Below are positions 37,681 to 49,500 of a DNA stretch of 64,000 bases, piece by piece (positions within the stretch are counted from its first letter, which is position 1; each line of letters opens with the position of its first letter). Source of the stretch: Arabidopsis thaliana (Eukaryota > Streptophyta > Magnoliopsida > Brassicales > Brassicaceae); NCBI RefSeq assembly GCF_000001735.4, contig NC_003076.8, forward strand, positions 20,401,835-20,465,834, given 5' to 3'. The notes under the pieces are model-generated. The model was not told the DNA's origin. It searched no databases and saw only the letters and a program-made list of their open reading frames with translations. The position numbers and the translations under genes are program-made.

Positions 37681-38590
37681 AAAGTAAGCGACAATAGTTA
37701 TGTATTCATACTTATTTAAATCTATAGATTATGAACCATTAAAAAAAAAAAAAAAATCGAAAGTTTTTTTTACCGTTAAAAATATTTTCTACGATGAGGT
37801 TGAACGTCACAATATGTCATATTACAATCAGATTGAATACTATGCTCAAGTCGCTCATTAAACCATCATATGAGAATATATAGAGATGATCATCTCAAAT
37901 ACACATACAATTGGATATTTAAAACTATCTTTTAACAAGTAGTACACATATCCAATTAGATTCGATGTCAGAATGTTGTAGTGATTAGAAGACATTAAGC
38001 ATGTGATCGTTTCCTATTATCCGCTTGATGCATGTATTATGTAATAATTAAATCATACGTGATAGGTGATTTCACTGAAGAAATAATCAAAATTGTATTT
38101 TATGTATAATACTATTTCACCAATGTAGTAAGTGGAAATAACTTCAAACATATTTCAAGAGTTTTTTTGAAATAGTAATATTCCAAATGAATAGCTAGAT
38201 AATTTATTGATAGAACATTTGCAATAGATTATACGAGAACATATAAATAAAATAGTTTTATGAGGGCGTTATCTTATAACCAACTATGCCAAAAGCATTA
38301 GGGTATAACTAAAAATTATCATCTTGCATTGAGACTCTAAACAAAATTTCTTTAAAATTGGCCTTTAAATGAGTACCATCAATAGAAATGCAGTTCCAGT
38401 TCCTCATGAACTTATAACTGATGCACCAAAAACCAAAACTACATCATTTGACTTTTTTCGACATATCTTTTCAATAAAAGAGACATACATATTTATGATT
38501 TTTTTTAATATACCATATTAAAACACTTCAATAAAACTTCATAACTAATAACAAGTGTACATGAAGAAATTTATATTTGTAAATATGAGG
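37681..38590 (-). mobile_element. MULE transposase relic, copy A
   Basis: On the minus strand a decayed Mutator-like (MuDR) transposase is readable: CISYKFMRNWN then SIDGTHLKANFKEILF (about 38420-38350), PNAFGIV (about 38300), and further on NILTSNLIG, LLKDSFKYPIV and EMIISIYSHMM (about 37985-37860). These correspond to the first catalytic aspartate block (IDGTHLKG) and the TSNxAE...LPI..L block of plant MULE transposases. Stops and frame changes abound; no SWIM zinc finger or terminal repeat is visible. It is dead. Confidence 0.75.
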
Positions 38591-38739
38591 ATATTGAGGA
38601 TGACGGTAATGATGATCAATTTGATAAAATAATTAAGAAAAATATCAAAAATTAACCAACAACTGCACGCCTTATTATTGTTACAAAAGATTATAACAAC
38701 CTTAAAAGAAAGTTAGTGTATCTTCCACCTTAATCAACA

Positions 38740-38916
38740 CCTGAGGATTATGGACATATATTGTTGCTTACCGGGTATGCAGTTGACGCAAATGGCATAA
38801 AAGTTTGAGAAGCTCAAGATTCTTATGTATTAAGCAAAAAAATAGTCGGATTTATAAGAATAGCTAGAGGAAAAAACTTAATCTCCGATTTCTTTGAGAT
38901 GAAAATTCGACTTTGA
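38740..38916 (+). pseudogene. Papain-like cysteine protease C-terminal fragment
   Basis: A plus-strand frame reads EDYGHILLLTGYAVDANGIK, then a TGA (38806-38808) where the family has Trp, then EAQDSY, GFIRIARG and NLISDFFE before a TGA at 38914. This matches the C-terminal third of C1A proteases: the catalytic-His block (GHxxxxxGYG), the usual active-site Asn block (here Asp, AQDSY for xxNSW) and GxxRIARG. The Cys half is absent. It lies between two minus-strand MULE relics, so it may have been carried there by transposition. Not functional. Confidence 0.7.
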
Positions 38917-39178
38917 GATAAATATTTATTAACCATATTATTGATAAGTCTTTTATATAGCAGGTAACTTTCTCATCGTAAATCATGGATTCAGATCTTT
39001 CTTGAAGTTTTAAAACTCTATGTAATCGGTGGTAAATCTATTAGGAGATCAGTAGTAAGTCTATTAGGAGATCGATAAGGCTCTGATATTTATTAAGTTT
39101 TAGATTAGTTTGGAATCAACGGACCTGCCTTAACGACACCAGAATTTCACCCAGCACAAAACTCGTTCAGTAATAACG

Positions 39179-39880
39179 AAGGTAAGTGACAAAACTTATG
39201 TATTCATACCTATTTAATCCCATAGATTATGAACCACTAAAAAAAAAAAAATCTTAGAAGTATTTTCTACCAAGAACTCGAATATCCCAATATAGTACAC
39301 CACAATCAAATTAAATACTATATTAACGTCATTCATTAAACCATCATATGAAAATATATAGACATGATCATTTTAAATAGACAAACAATTGGATATTAAT
39401 GACTACCTCTTAATAAGGAGTTCAGATATCCAAAATTAGATTCGATGTCACAATATTGTAGCGATTGGAAAGAAAATAAGCATGTAATTGTGTTCTATTA
39501 TCTGTTTGCCGCATATATTCTACAAGAATTTGATCATATGTGGTGATTTCATGAGATATTATTCTCATAATTAACAATGCCAAAAACAATAGGATATTAA
39601 AAATTATTACCTTCTATTAAGACTCTATACAAATTCTCTTTAAAATTTGCTTTCAAATGAGCACCATTAATATAAATGATGTTTTTCATGAACTTATAAC
39701 TGATGCACCAAAAACCAAAATTATATTAGTGACATCTGATTCTTTCTTTAATAAAAGAGATATATCCATGATATTTTAATGTATCATGGGAAAACACCTT
39801 AATAAGACTTCATAACTATCATCAAGTGTACATGTAGAAACCTATGATGTATGTTCGTGAGCTTTCCATATTTATGTACT
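39179..39880 (-). mobile_element. MULE transposase relic, copy B
   Basis: A second copy of the same MULE fragment as 37681-38590, in the same orientation: CISYKFMKN and YINGAHLKANFKENLYRV (about 39710-39640, with the motif Asp replaced by Asn), FGIV (about 39585) and RYNIVTSNLI (about 39465-39435). Nucleotide blocks such as AACTTATAACTGATGCACCA, TTAGATTCGATGTCA and TAGATTATGAACCA are shared with copy A at an offset of roughly 1.3-1.5 kb. Confidence 0.75.
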
Positions 39881-40968
39881 CTATCTATCCAATCCGATAG
39901 TTTATATGAATCATTGAAACAAAAATTTAAAAAATCTCGAGATTATTTTTCTTCCGTGGACAAATATGTAGAACTATATATTAAAACAAAAATTTAATCT
40001 TTTAACCAAAAGAAAAGAAAAAAAGAAGAAGCAACATTGGAGACCAAGTTGTCGTTAATAATATTGGCCCAAGCCCACAAAACGTTATGACTATTGTCTG
40101 ACTGTCATTGGACCGTTCCATAAATTCATATAGAAACACACCAATCAATTATTAGTATACACAAGTTGTGAGGACCTTACTTTTAAAAGTCTTTCTTTAA
40201 TAGATTAACCAAGTGGAACAAGTCTTCTTGATATTATTACACATATAAAAACTCCATTAAGAAACTAATTTGGTTTGTCCAAAAAGGTTTAGATTTCGCA
40301 GTTATCTAGTGTTCCTTGTTAAAATTTTCTTAATTGTTAAACATGCTTAAACGAGATTATACTACAACAAAAAATGGATTGGATATAAAAGTTTCAAACA
40401 TGTCGTTCTTTATTTGGTAACAAGCAAACTTTCATACCCATATATTAACAACAAACAAAAACAACAATGTCTTTATATAACCAGAAAAACATGTAAAACA
40501 GCTTGATTTAAAGAAAAACAATGAAAACATAAAAAATAGTAAAGATAGTTCTGTGCCACTGTCAACGATGCTTTCCCGATCAGGCAAATATATTTTTTTC
40601 TAAAAACACTCAAAAGAATTAGAAAATATTCTTTTTTTGGGGGTCAAATGTAAAACTTTCTAATATTCTGTAGGACCAATAGAAAAAGTAGAAAATAGAA
40701 TATATGACTTTTTTTTTTTTGAGTCTAAAATAGAATATAGGACTTTGAAAATCCCAATAGCCATAAAACATTATATAAAAAAAAGACTGTTGGAAATGAT
40801 ATTTTCTTGTTTAAAATAAAATGATATTCATTGGCATAAAAGCTATTTTCAAAGCAAAGTGGAACACTTGCATTTTGCATTGAGCATCAAATTCCTCCAC
40901 CATCTCCTCTCCTACTTCTCATCTTCATCACCACCGTCTAAAGATTCAACCTTTTGTAACTGCTTCCA
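39881..40968. other. Intergenic, upstream of quinolinate synthase
   Basis: AT-rich sequence with no recognised gene. The last 100-150 bases are pyrimidine-rich and are probably the QS leader. Confidence 0.55.
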
Positions 40969-43872
40969 ATGGCGTTAGCTCTCTCCGTCGCACCTACATC
41001 TTCTTCTTTGTCTTCCCTCCTCTCTCGGACCCCTAACCCTTCTCCTAATTTCAGAACAACTCATCTGAATTTCGGTTCTCAAAGGAGGATTTACACAATC
41101 AATCCTCTCCTTAGATCCTTTAAATGCCTTCAATCATCTTCAAGAGACGTAAATGCGTCACCTTTCTCAATCTCAGCTATTGCTTCTTCTTCTTCTTCAT
41201 CACAGACCACAGAGCTTGTACCCTATAAGCTTCAGAGATTAGTCAAGGAATTCAAATCCTTGACAGAGCCAATTGATCGACTCAAATGGGTTCTCCATTA
41301 CGCTAGTCTCCTTCCTCAAATGCCCGAGTCGTCCAAGACTGAATCAAACAGAGTTATGGGCTGCACAGCTCGTGTTTGGCTAGATGCTGAGTTAGGTCAA
41401 GATGGGAAGATGAGGTTTTGTGCAGATAGTGATTCAGATGTGTCGAAAGGGATGTGTTCTTGTTTGATTCAAGTTCTTGATGAGGCTTCTCCTGTAGAAG
41501 TTATGGAGTTGAAGACTGAGGATTTAGCTGAGCTTAATGTTGGTTTGTTGGGTGGAGAGAGATCGAGAGTTAACACTTGGTATAATGTTCTTGTGAGTAT
41601 GCAGAAGAAGACTCGACGATTAGTAGCGGAGAGGGAAGGTAAAGTTCCTTCCTTTGAGCCATTTCCTTCACTTGTGTTAACGGCTCATGGCATTGAAGCT
41701 AAAGGAAGCTTTGCTCAAGCTCAGGTGAGAATCTGTCTCTGTTTAATTCTCAGTTTGAATTTGAAGTATTAGAGTATGTGGATTAAGAAATGAGCTTCCT
41801 TTATCATTGTTTGTGTGTTAGTGAATGTATCTAGCTGAGTTTTGCAGCAATGTAGATGTTACAATGGTGCGATTGAATAGTATTTCTCGTTGTTTTGAAC
41901 TCGTTTGCAAGACTAGACTCTGAGTCACTCTTGTCCTGATGTATCTAGCTGAGTTTTCCTGAAATTTAGATGTTACAATGTTAAGATTCAACTCTTTTGC
42001 AAGACTTATACTTTGTGTAGCTTATTAAGATTTGTTGTTTGATTTCTGTTTTTTTACTTGCAGGCGAAATATTTGTTTCCGGAGGAGTCACGGGTTGAAG
42101 AACTTGTCAATGTGTTGAAGGAAAAGAAGATAGGAGTGGTTGCTCATTTCTATATGGATCCAGAAGTGCAAGGGGTCTTGACTGCTGCTCAAAAGCATTG
42201 GCCACATATCTCTATATCTGATTCTCTTGTCATGGCAGACTCAGCTGTCACGATGGCTAAAGCTGGATGTCAGTTTATAACAGTTCTTGGTGTTGATTTC
42301 ATGTCCGAAAATGTTCGTGCCATCCTAGATCAAGCTGGGTTTGAAAAGGTTAGAGAAGGGTTTTTTTCTCTTATATTTTGTTTTGTGATAGTGAGTCTTT
42401 ACATATTATTCGGTTTTGTAGGTTGGTGTGTACAGGATGTCAGATGAGACCATTGGTTGTTCACTTGCTGACGCTGCTTCTGCTCCTGCTTACTTGAATT
42501 ATCTTGAAGCTGCTTCTCGTTCTCCTCCTTCACTGCATGTTGTTTATATAAATACATCTTTGGAGACAAAAGCTTTTGCTCATGAGCTTGTACCTACCAT
42601 TACTTGCACTTCATCTAATGTTGTACAGACGATTCTGCAGGTTTGTTTCTTGCTTTCTTCAATCTTCTTTTCTTTTTTTTTTCTTCATCTTGCTTTTTTA
42701 AAGCTATTTCTCTTCTCTCTTGTCAATAGGCGTTTGCTCAAATGCCAGAGTTAACTGTTTGGTATGGTCCTGATTCTTACATGGGAGCGAATATTGTAAA
42801 GTTATTCCAGCAGATGACATTGATGACTAATGAAGAAATCGCCAATATTCACCCTAAACACAGCTTAGATTCCATTAAATCATTGCTTCCCCGTCTTCAC
42901 TATTTCCAGGTAACTTTTACCTTTTGTTGTTCGTGGTAGTATTTAAGTGTCAATAGAAGGTTTGCTTATATGATTGTGTTCCAGGAAGGAACCTGCATTG
43001 TACATCATCTATTCGGTCACGAGGTAGTGGAGAGAATAAAGTACATGTACTGTGACGCCTTTCTTACAGCACATCTTGAGGTTCCAGGTGAAATGTTTTC
43101 ACTAGCAATGGAAGCAAAGAAAAGAGAGATGGGTGTTGTTGGATCAACACAAAACATACTAGACTTCATCAAGCAGAAGGTTCAGGAAGCAGTGGACCGG
43201 AATGTTGATGACCACCTCCAGTTTGTTCTTGGAACAGAGTCAGGAATGGTAACATCGATTGTCGCGGTGATCAGAAGTCTGCTAGGTTCTTCTGCTAACT
43301 CGAAATTGAAGGTGGAAGTAGTGTTTCCTGTCTCATCAGACTCGATGACAAAAACTTCTTCAGATAGTTCAAACTCCATTAAAGTTGGTGATGTGGCACT
43401 ACCGGTTGTACCGGGAGTAGCAGGTGGTGAAGGTTGCTCTATTCATGGCGGATGTGCATCATGCCCATATATGAAGGTCATTTATTGCTTTATCATCATT
43501 CATTTGATATAGATCGCTAAATGAATCTATTTGCTCCATCAAACTCAAAGCTTGTGTGATAATGCAGATGAACTCGCTTAGCTCGCTCTTGAAAGTTTGC
43601 CACAAACTACCTGACTTGGAAAATGTATATGGAGGATTCATAGCGGAGCGATTTAAAAGACAAACTCCTCAAGGAAAACTCATCGCGGATGTCGGGTGTG
43701 AGCCGATACTTCACATGAGGCACTTCCAAGTGAGTAAAAAATCAAACATCTCTTATAAAGTTTTGCAGTAATGTGGTTAAAATCTTGAATCTATATCCCG
43801 CTTTCGCAGGCGAATAAGGAGCTGCCAGACAAGCTTGTTCATCAGGTATTAAGTTGTGAGAGCAAGAGATGA
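40969..43872 (+). CDS. QS: Quinolinate synthase with SufE domain, plastid
   Basis: Seven exons: 40969-41724, 42064-42348, 42422-42640, 42730-42909, 42985-43476, 43568-43729, 43810-43872; all in phase 0, 718 residues. It makes quinolinate from iminoaspartate and dihydroxyacetone phosphate in de novo NAD synthesis in plastids. Seen: Ser-rich transit peptide (1 to about 75); SufE domain (about 82-220) with Cys132 in the MGCTARVW motif that activates cysteine desulfurase; NadA domain (about 250-718) with repeated triads (VVAHFYMD, VVYINTS, HGGCASCPYM) and Fe-S ligand cysteines in GEGCSIHGGCASCPYM. The SufE part lets it rebuild its own 4Fe-4S cluster. Also known as OLD5/SUFE3; AT5G50210. Confidence 0.97.
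41827..42010. repeat. Duplicated block in QS intron 1
   Basis: ATGTATCTAGCTGAGTTTT, TAGATGTTACAATG and TTTGCAAGACT occur at about 41824-41914 and again at about 41939-42007, a direct duplication with a period of roughly 115 bases. Confidence 0.8.
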
Positions 43873-44233
43873 CCATGACCAAGTTGCCCTTAAAAGCTAT
43901 GTATGAAGAAATTGGGTGACTTTAGTTATAATTATATGGTTTGACGTTATGGTGGAACATGATGATGTGGTTATGGTTCTTCCTGCAATAATTATCATAC
44001 GGATTACATTACATATTGTATACAATGATATAAACAAGAGCAGAAGAAGCAATGTGGATATATTTAGAGAGGCTTAGGAGAGAAGCTTATTTGATGTATT
44101 ATTATTGTTTGGGCTCTTTGCAATGAGCATTAAGATATATTAAGAATTTGACTTATGAAAGCAAACAAATTTTAGAATTCCTGAAGGGACCTTTCGCCTT
44201 CTTGGATACGGAAAAATTCTGTTGGTGTATAAG
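43873..44233. other. Convergent intergenic region, QS and F-box gene
   Basis: Both neighbouring genes end here, so the 360 bases hold their 3' untranslated regions. Nothing else seen. Confidence 0.6.
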
Positions 44234-45366
44234 TTACAAACGCATCGTATTCTCGACGTGATCCGGAACAGGGCATATATGAACAAGATGTTTACGTCTA
44301 TACTTAGTACCTTCGACTTCAACCCTTCTCATACTGTTTCGCTTCGGACCATAATAGTAGACATATAATGTTTGGCAACTTAGTAACAACCTATTGACAA
44401 AAACGATCTCACCACTAGGAGTGGCACGGGCAATGTGCCATTTCTCAAAACCCGCCATCTCGTAAAAGAATATCTTAGACCATTCTTGTTTTTTCTCATC
44501 ATTCTTCATAACCCAAATTTCCACCCGGTTTTGGCAACACATGAATCCTAACTTCCCTTGGTAGTTTATCAAAGTGTATCGATGATCCATCATTGTCTTT
44601 GGAGCCTCGACCTGATCAAATTTCTCGGATATAACATCAAAACACAACAATACATACGTAGAACCATATTGTTTTGCTTGGTAATAGATAGTTCCCTTGA
44701 TGCAAACTGGAGGTAACAATGGAAAGTAAAGTCCAAAGTTATATTGGATTTTCCTCCACTTCCTTATGGCATCTCCCAATGTGAAAACATGACAACACCG
44801 CCTCTTATAATTGTCTAGGCATATTACTTTGTATTGATTCTTGAAAGGGTCGTATCCTAAGAAGGAAGTGCTCACATGGGAGTGGCCGGCCGTGGTTTCC
44901 GGTAAAGAAAGGGACTGCCTCGTGGTAGGGTTATATATAGCTGCCTCAGTATAGGCTGTCGACCAACAAAAAATCAAGCCATGGACGTATTGATACGATC
45001 CCCAAAGTACTGACACTGATTCTTTGTCAGTATATCTAGGGTACGTAGAGGAAAAGATGAAGAAATCTGTTTTAGGGAATTTGTCAATGTGGTGGAAAAT
45101 GAGATGAGTATATCACGACTAGGCTGAGACAAAGAACGAGTCACGATCGAGTCTATGAAGTCTCTACTGCTGCCTATAATTGATGACCATTGTTTGGAGA
45201 CGCATTGGAACTTTATGAGAGACTTTGCAGGGAGTTTCTTGAGTATTTCCACCATTAGATCGATAGGAATACCGATATCTTCGGCGATGGAAACTTCCCG
45301 GCGCTGAAAATGTTTAGCCGGCAATGGTGAGGTCTCTTCTTTGATCTCTTCGCTTCCTCTCTTCAT
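44234..45366 (-). CDS. F-box (FBA-type) protein, frame-interrupted
   Basis: Two overlapping frames together make one F-box protein. The first (from ATG 45366) has an acidic/basic leader and the F-box at about residues 33-64 ([20 protein letters not shown]). The second, through 44234, carries the F-box-associated domain ([31 protein letters not shown]). The frame must change by +2 at about 45067-45117. A GT-AG segment 45116-45067 of only 50 bases would restore it (360 residues), but that is shorter than most plant introns; an indel making this a pseudogene is the alternative. F-box proteins are the target-binding subunit of SCF ubiquitin ligases. I recognise it as AT5G50220; target unknown. 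Confidence 0.75.
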
Positions 45367-46797
45367 TATGTCTCCGTTCGTTTTTTTTTTTGGGTTTTGA
45401 AACCCTAAATCCTAATTAACATGGAAGATCTACAACACTAACATAACTTTTTGTTGCATTACTAAAACCCTCCTAATTAATATGGGTTTTGTGAAAAAAA
45501 AAGTTTACCCTTGCCTTACAAAAAAAGTAAATTAACCCCACAAAGTCTTAAATAACCTCGGTTACCACTTTCAATTTATGATAAATAATATATCAAATCA
45601 AAACATTTTTGATGAGAAACCTATATCTATTCTTATAATTTTAAAACACTAATGTATGTGACCATACCTTCTCTTCAAAATACACATAATGGTTATGTTG
45701 CACATTAAATTCGACTTGGTAGGGTTTGTTACTTTGTATGTATTTTTTAGAAGTTGAAGGTAACTTGCAAAAGCTTTGACAAAAAAAACAAAAAGAAGGT
45801 AACTTGCAAAAGAAAAATCATTTGAAAATTAGAAGACGAAGAAAGTAACTTGCAGAAAGCCCTAATATTAGAAGACGAAGAATTTTATTCTATAGATTTT
45901 ATTATAAATGGATATTTGTCATCATTGTTTATGGCCATCAATTAATTTTATTTAAAAATAAAGAAATTTCATACAAGTGCTAACTGACTTTACTCATCTA
46001 TATAGGGTTAATACCACTTTACTCTCATATAGAAAGTACAAATTAATATTTGTTGAGATAAAGAGAGTCTAGTCCCAACCACTTGTGAAAAAAATCTTAT
46101 AAAGCAAAACACCTAGGAGATAGAAAAAATACATGTTTCCGAAAACAATTCGAAGCTCAATTCATTAGGAAAACCTTGGTCATAAATCAGAAGAAAAAAG
46201 TTGTAATTATGTGAGAACTAAGTACTGTCGTTTGAATAAAAGTCAAAGACTTCAATAAACACAAAAGAAGGTACGAGAAATTTCAAATTTCTACCCTTGA
46301 AGTAGTTCACTAATGGAAAAAAATTATCCACTAAAATATGTTTAACGTACCAATATGTCAATAAACTATCTACCAAAATAAGCTTAAGTATAGCTTTTTG
46401 ATTCAAATACAATTATTCCCAAAACAAATTCATCCAAAACTCGACATACCATATTACCATTTTTTTTTTTTTTTTCCATATTACCATTTCACAAACAGAA
46501 CAACTTTCAGAAACTGTATTTGAGCTTTAATTCAGCATCCGAAGCGTTGAGAATACCCTCTTAGTGTTCTTTTAGCAAGCTCACAGTGATATGTTTAAAA
46601 TCTATTTTCGAAAAAAAAATTGAGCAATACACTCAAATGACCTTAGAAAACAATTATATACGGTAAGAAACACGTGTCATCAAATGCAAGTTCTTTGAGA
46701 GAAAGAACACCAAAAGACAAAGAGTACACACGCCCATCCTTTTGAGGAAACATACGACGCATTGAGTTATCAAACCAGTGTTAAACCTGTTTCATAA
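45367..46797. other. Intergenic, AT-rich with short repeats
   Basis: Lies between the start of the F-box gene and the end of ATG16. GAAGGTAACTTGCAAAAG occurs at about 45757 and 45797, with a variant at about 45840, and TTAGAAGACGAAGAA occurs twice (about 45830 and 45868). CCATATTACCATTT flanks a T-run near 46460. No gene recognised. Confidence 0.6.
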
Positions 46798-49021
46798 TCA
46801 TGTCCACGTACAAACGTACCCGTTTTTATCAGCCGATGCCAATGGTTTCCCGATCCCACTCCAAGAACAACACAGTATAGGAGATGTTTGCTCCTTGAGA
46901 ATGCTCACTATATTGCCTTTAGATAGCGACCATACATGAACCGAACCATCTGCAGATCCCGCAGCCACATAATCATCATCTGGACTTATGCATGACCGGC
47001 TCCAATTCGATGCTAATCTGTTCCCCGATGCTCTCAGTGTCCCACATATTTCCAAAGTCCGGGTATCAAATACATTATGCACGTTGTCTCTCCCGCTCGT
47101 CAAGATCCTATTTCCGTTCCGGGACAATGATACTGAGGTCACAGCAGAAGAATGTCCAGCTACTTCGGACAGAAGTTTCCCAGTTTGAATATCCCATAAC
47201 CTAAGATTCCCATCCATGTGGCCTGAGAATACCGTAAGCCCATCTATGCTGAGGCAGATTGCATTGCAGTTGCTGGTAAAGAGTACTGTGTTAGTGCAGT
47301 AACCTTTATGCAAATCCCAAAGTTTTATGGTACGGTCATATGCTGCACTGACAACATGTCGGCTAGAGAATTTGCTCACATCCACAGCACAAACCTTATC
47401 CGTGTGGCCTGTGAGTGTATGGCGTACCCTACCCGAGCTAACATCCCATACAAACAAATTATTTGAGCTGGTTGCTGCGATCACGGATTTATTGTCGTGG
47501 GTTACGGCCATATCAAGTATATTCCCAAGGGAACCGTATAAGCTTTTGATTAAAGTTCCGCTATTGGTGTCCCACATTTTTACTGCTCGATCTTGCCCAC
47601 CAGTAAACAGAGTACCAGAGTTGTATTCAAAGACTATTGAACCACAGCCACCTTCATGAGCATGGATACGATTCGCACATGTTGACGGAATGGTTGACTC
47701 AACAAAGTGATCGGTTCCATCTTCATTGCGGCGGACAATACCATCAACTTGCTGCCGAGCAAGAGTTTCCAAACCATTTGCCTTCAGCTTAGCTAGCATT
47801 TCTTCATAGAGATCATTTGCCTACGTAAGAAGAAAGAATTAAGGCCATCCTAACCAAATCGAAGAAAGGGGACGAACAAACTCTACCATTAAAGACTCAT
47901 GAAAAATAAAAGTCCCTATGTACCTCATTAAGACGTTCTGCATCCTGCATCTTCTGCAACATCCACCGATCAATTAACATTTTATTCTCAGTCTCTGCTT
48001 TTTGCACTCTACTTGTCATCTCCTCCAACTGAGACCGTATTTCCAGGTTTTCAGCAATAAGTACATCCACCGTCTTGGTCTTTTCCTCTAACTCTTCTTG
48101 TAATCGTGTACAATCCTCCCTACAGAACAACTCTAGTTTTAAATATCGCACAACATAATTCCTTACAGTCACTGTAAAACCATTCTTACCTTCTTTGTGT
48201 TAATTCCTTCTGCAAGTCATTAATTAACAACTCCTTCTCTTGTAAAATAGCCTTTGAAGTTCTGGATTCAGCTACTTCTATCACCAGTTGTTCAGATAGT
48301 CGAGATTGAGCTTTGTAACATTGCTGTAACTCTGTTTCCAGCTTTTCTGTTTTCTCCTTCCATTCTGAACCCTGCATACAGATACTCAAACCAGATCAAG
48401 ACATGTGTCAAATATTCCAGAGCATAAAAGTAGAAAGAACCAAATCTACAGAGACGCTGAACCAAAACAAAAGGATTCAATACAAACTTTGAGGCATACT
48501 ATATAATTGAAGCAAGTATAAACTTAACTAAACTACATATACTTTTATACTTCTCTGTGACACATGAACTCACAAAATGCACTGAACAAACATACTGAGA
48601 GCTACAATTGTTTTTTTTTCTGAAATCCAATGAAACGCATTACAAGAATCTACAAGGATTAAAAGAGCCTTTGTTCCATCTAACTACTTATTCCATAGTG
48701 CAAATCTTTCAATGTTTACTAGCAATTTGTATACTTCGATAACAAGGTATAAAGTTGAAACTGGTGAAATCTGAAGCAATGAAGAAAGGAACAAAACAAG
48801 ATTACCTGAGAGATTAAAGGCTTAGAGAGAGCAGAAATCGCAGGAGCATGAGCTCCTTCTTCCAGAAGATGACGCTTCCGCAAAGCTCTCAAAGCGTCAT
48901 TTATTGCTTCCATAGCTTTCTCCTCCTGTACCCTGAAAGTTCCGACACTCATCGGAATCAAAATTTCAACAATCGCAAAAGCTTATGCAACAAGAAAAGG
49001 AGATCAAATCAAGACTTACAT
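46798..49021 (-). CDS. ATG16: Autophagy protein ATG16
   Basis: Coding exons: 49021-49020 (AT of the start codon), 48932-48806, 48371-48190, 48119-47924, 47820-46798; 509 residues. The start ATG is split by an intron: the upstream exon ends ...GAGAT and the next begins G GTA CAG, giving MVQEE as in related ATG16 proteins. N-terminus binds ATG5 (residues 1-43), then a coiled coil (about 45-165) for dimerisation, then seven WD40 repeats (about 215-509; SGTLFTGGQDRAVKMWD, TIKLWD, LRLWD, VHVWS). With ATG12-ATG5 it forms the E3-like complex that lipidates ATG8 on the phagophore. Reads divergently from PIMT2. I recognise it as AT5G50230. Confidence 0.95.
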
Positions 49022-49500
49022 CTCTCGATTCAGATCAAAAAGAGTCGTGTAGTGAGGAATTAGGGTTTGCGTATAACGGAAGACTTTGATCGGAACCGGT
49101 GGCGACTTGAATTCCACCGCCGCTTACGAGTTACGACCCAAATTAGAGAAATTACAAAAGCTGCAAGTGAATTGGGGATTTTCCCCCACAAATTTAGTTT
49201 ATTGAAAATTGATTATAATCAGTTTTTGTATTAATGATTGATTAATTAGAATTTAATTGCACCGTTTTACCTGAAGTTTTGTTAGTAGTAGCCGGAAAGC
49301 AATATTATTATTGGGCCTATAAAAGCCCATTTACATTGTGTTCTGTTCCTGCAAAGTGCAAAGAGTAGAGATCACGTCATGGTCCACGTGGCAACCAATG
49401 AATCCAACTCTGGAGAATGAACACGAACACACAAACAGAACAACAGATCATCAGAGAAGAAACTAGAATTGACAAAATTATTAAAAAGCGAAAAAAGAAA
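49022..49500. promoter_or_regulatory. Shared divergent promoter of ATG16 and PIMT2
   Basis: Only about 400 bases separate the ATG16 start (49021, minus) from the first PIMT2 ATG (49417, plus). It contains the 5' leaders of both genes and no clear TATA box on the PIMT2 side; a CCACGTGG G-box-like palindrome lies at 49384-49391. A bidirectional promoter is inferred from the spacing. Confidence 0.6.
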
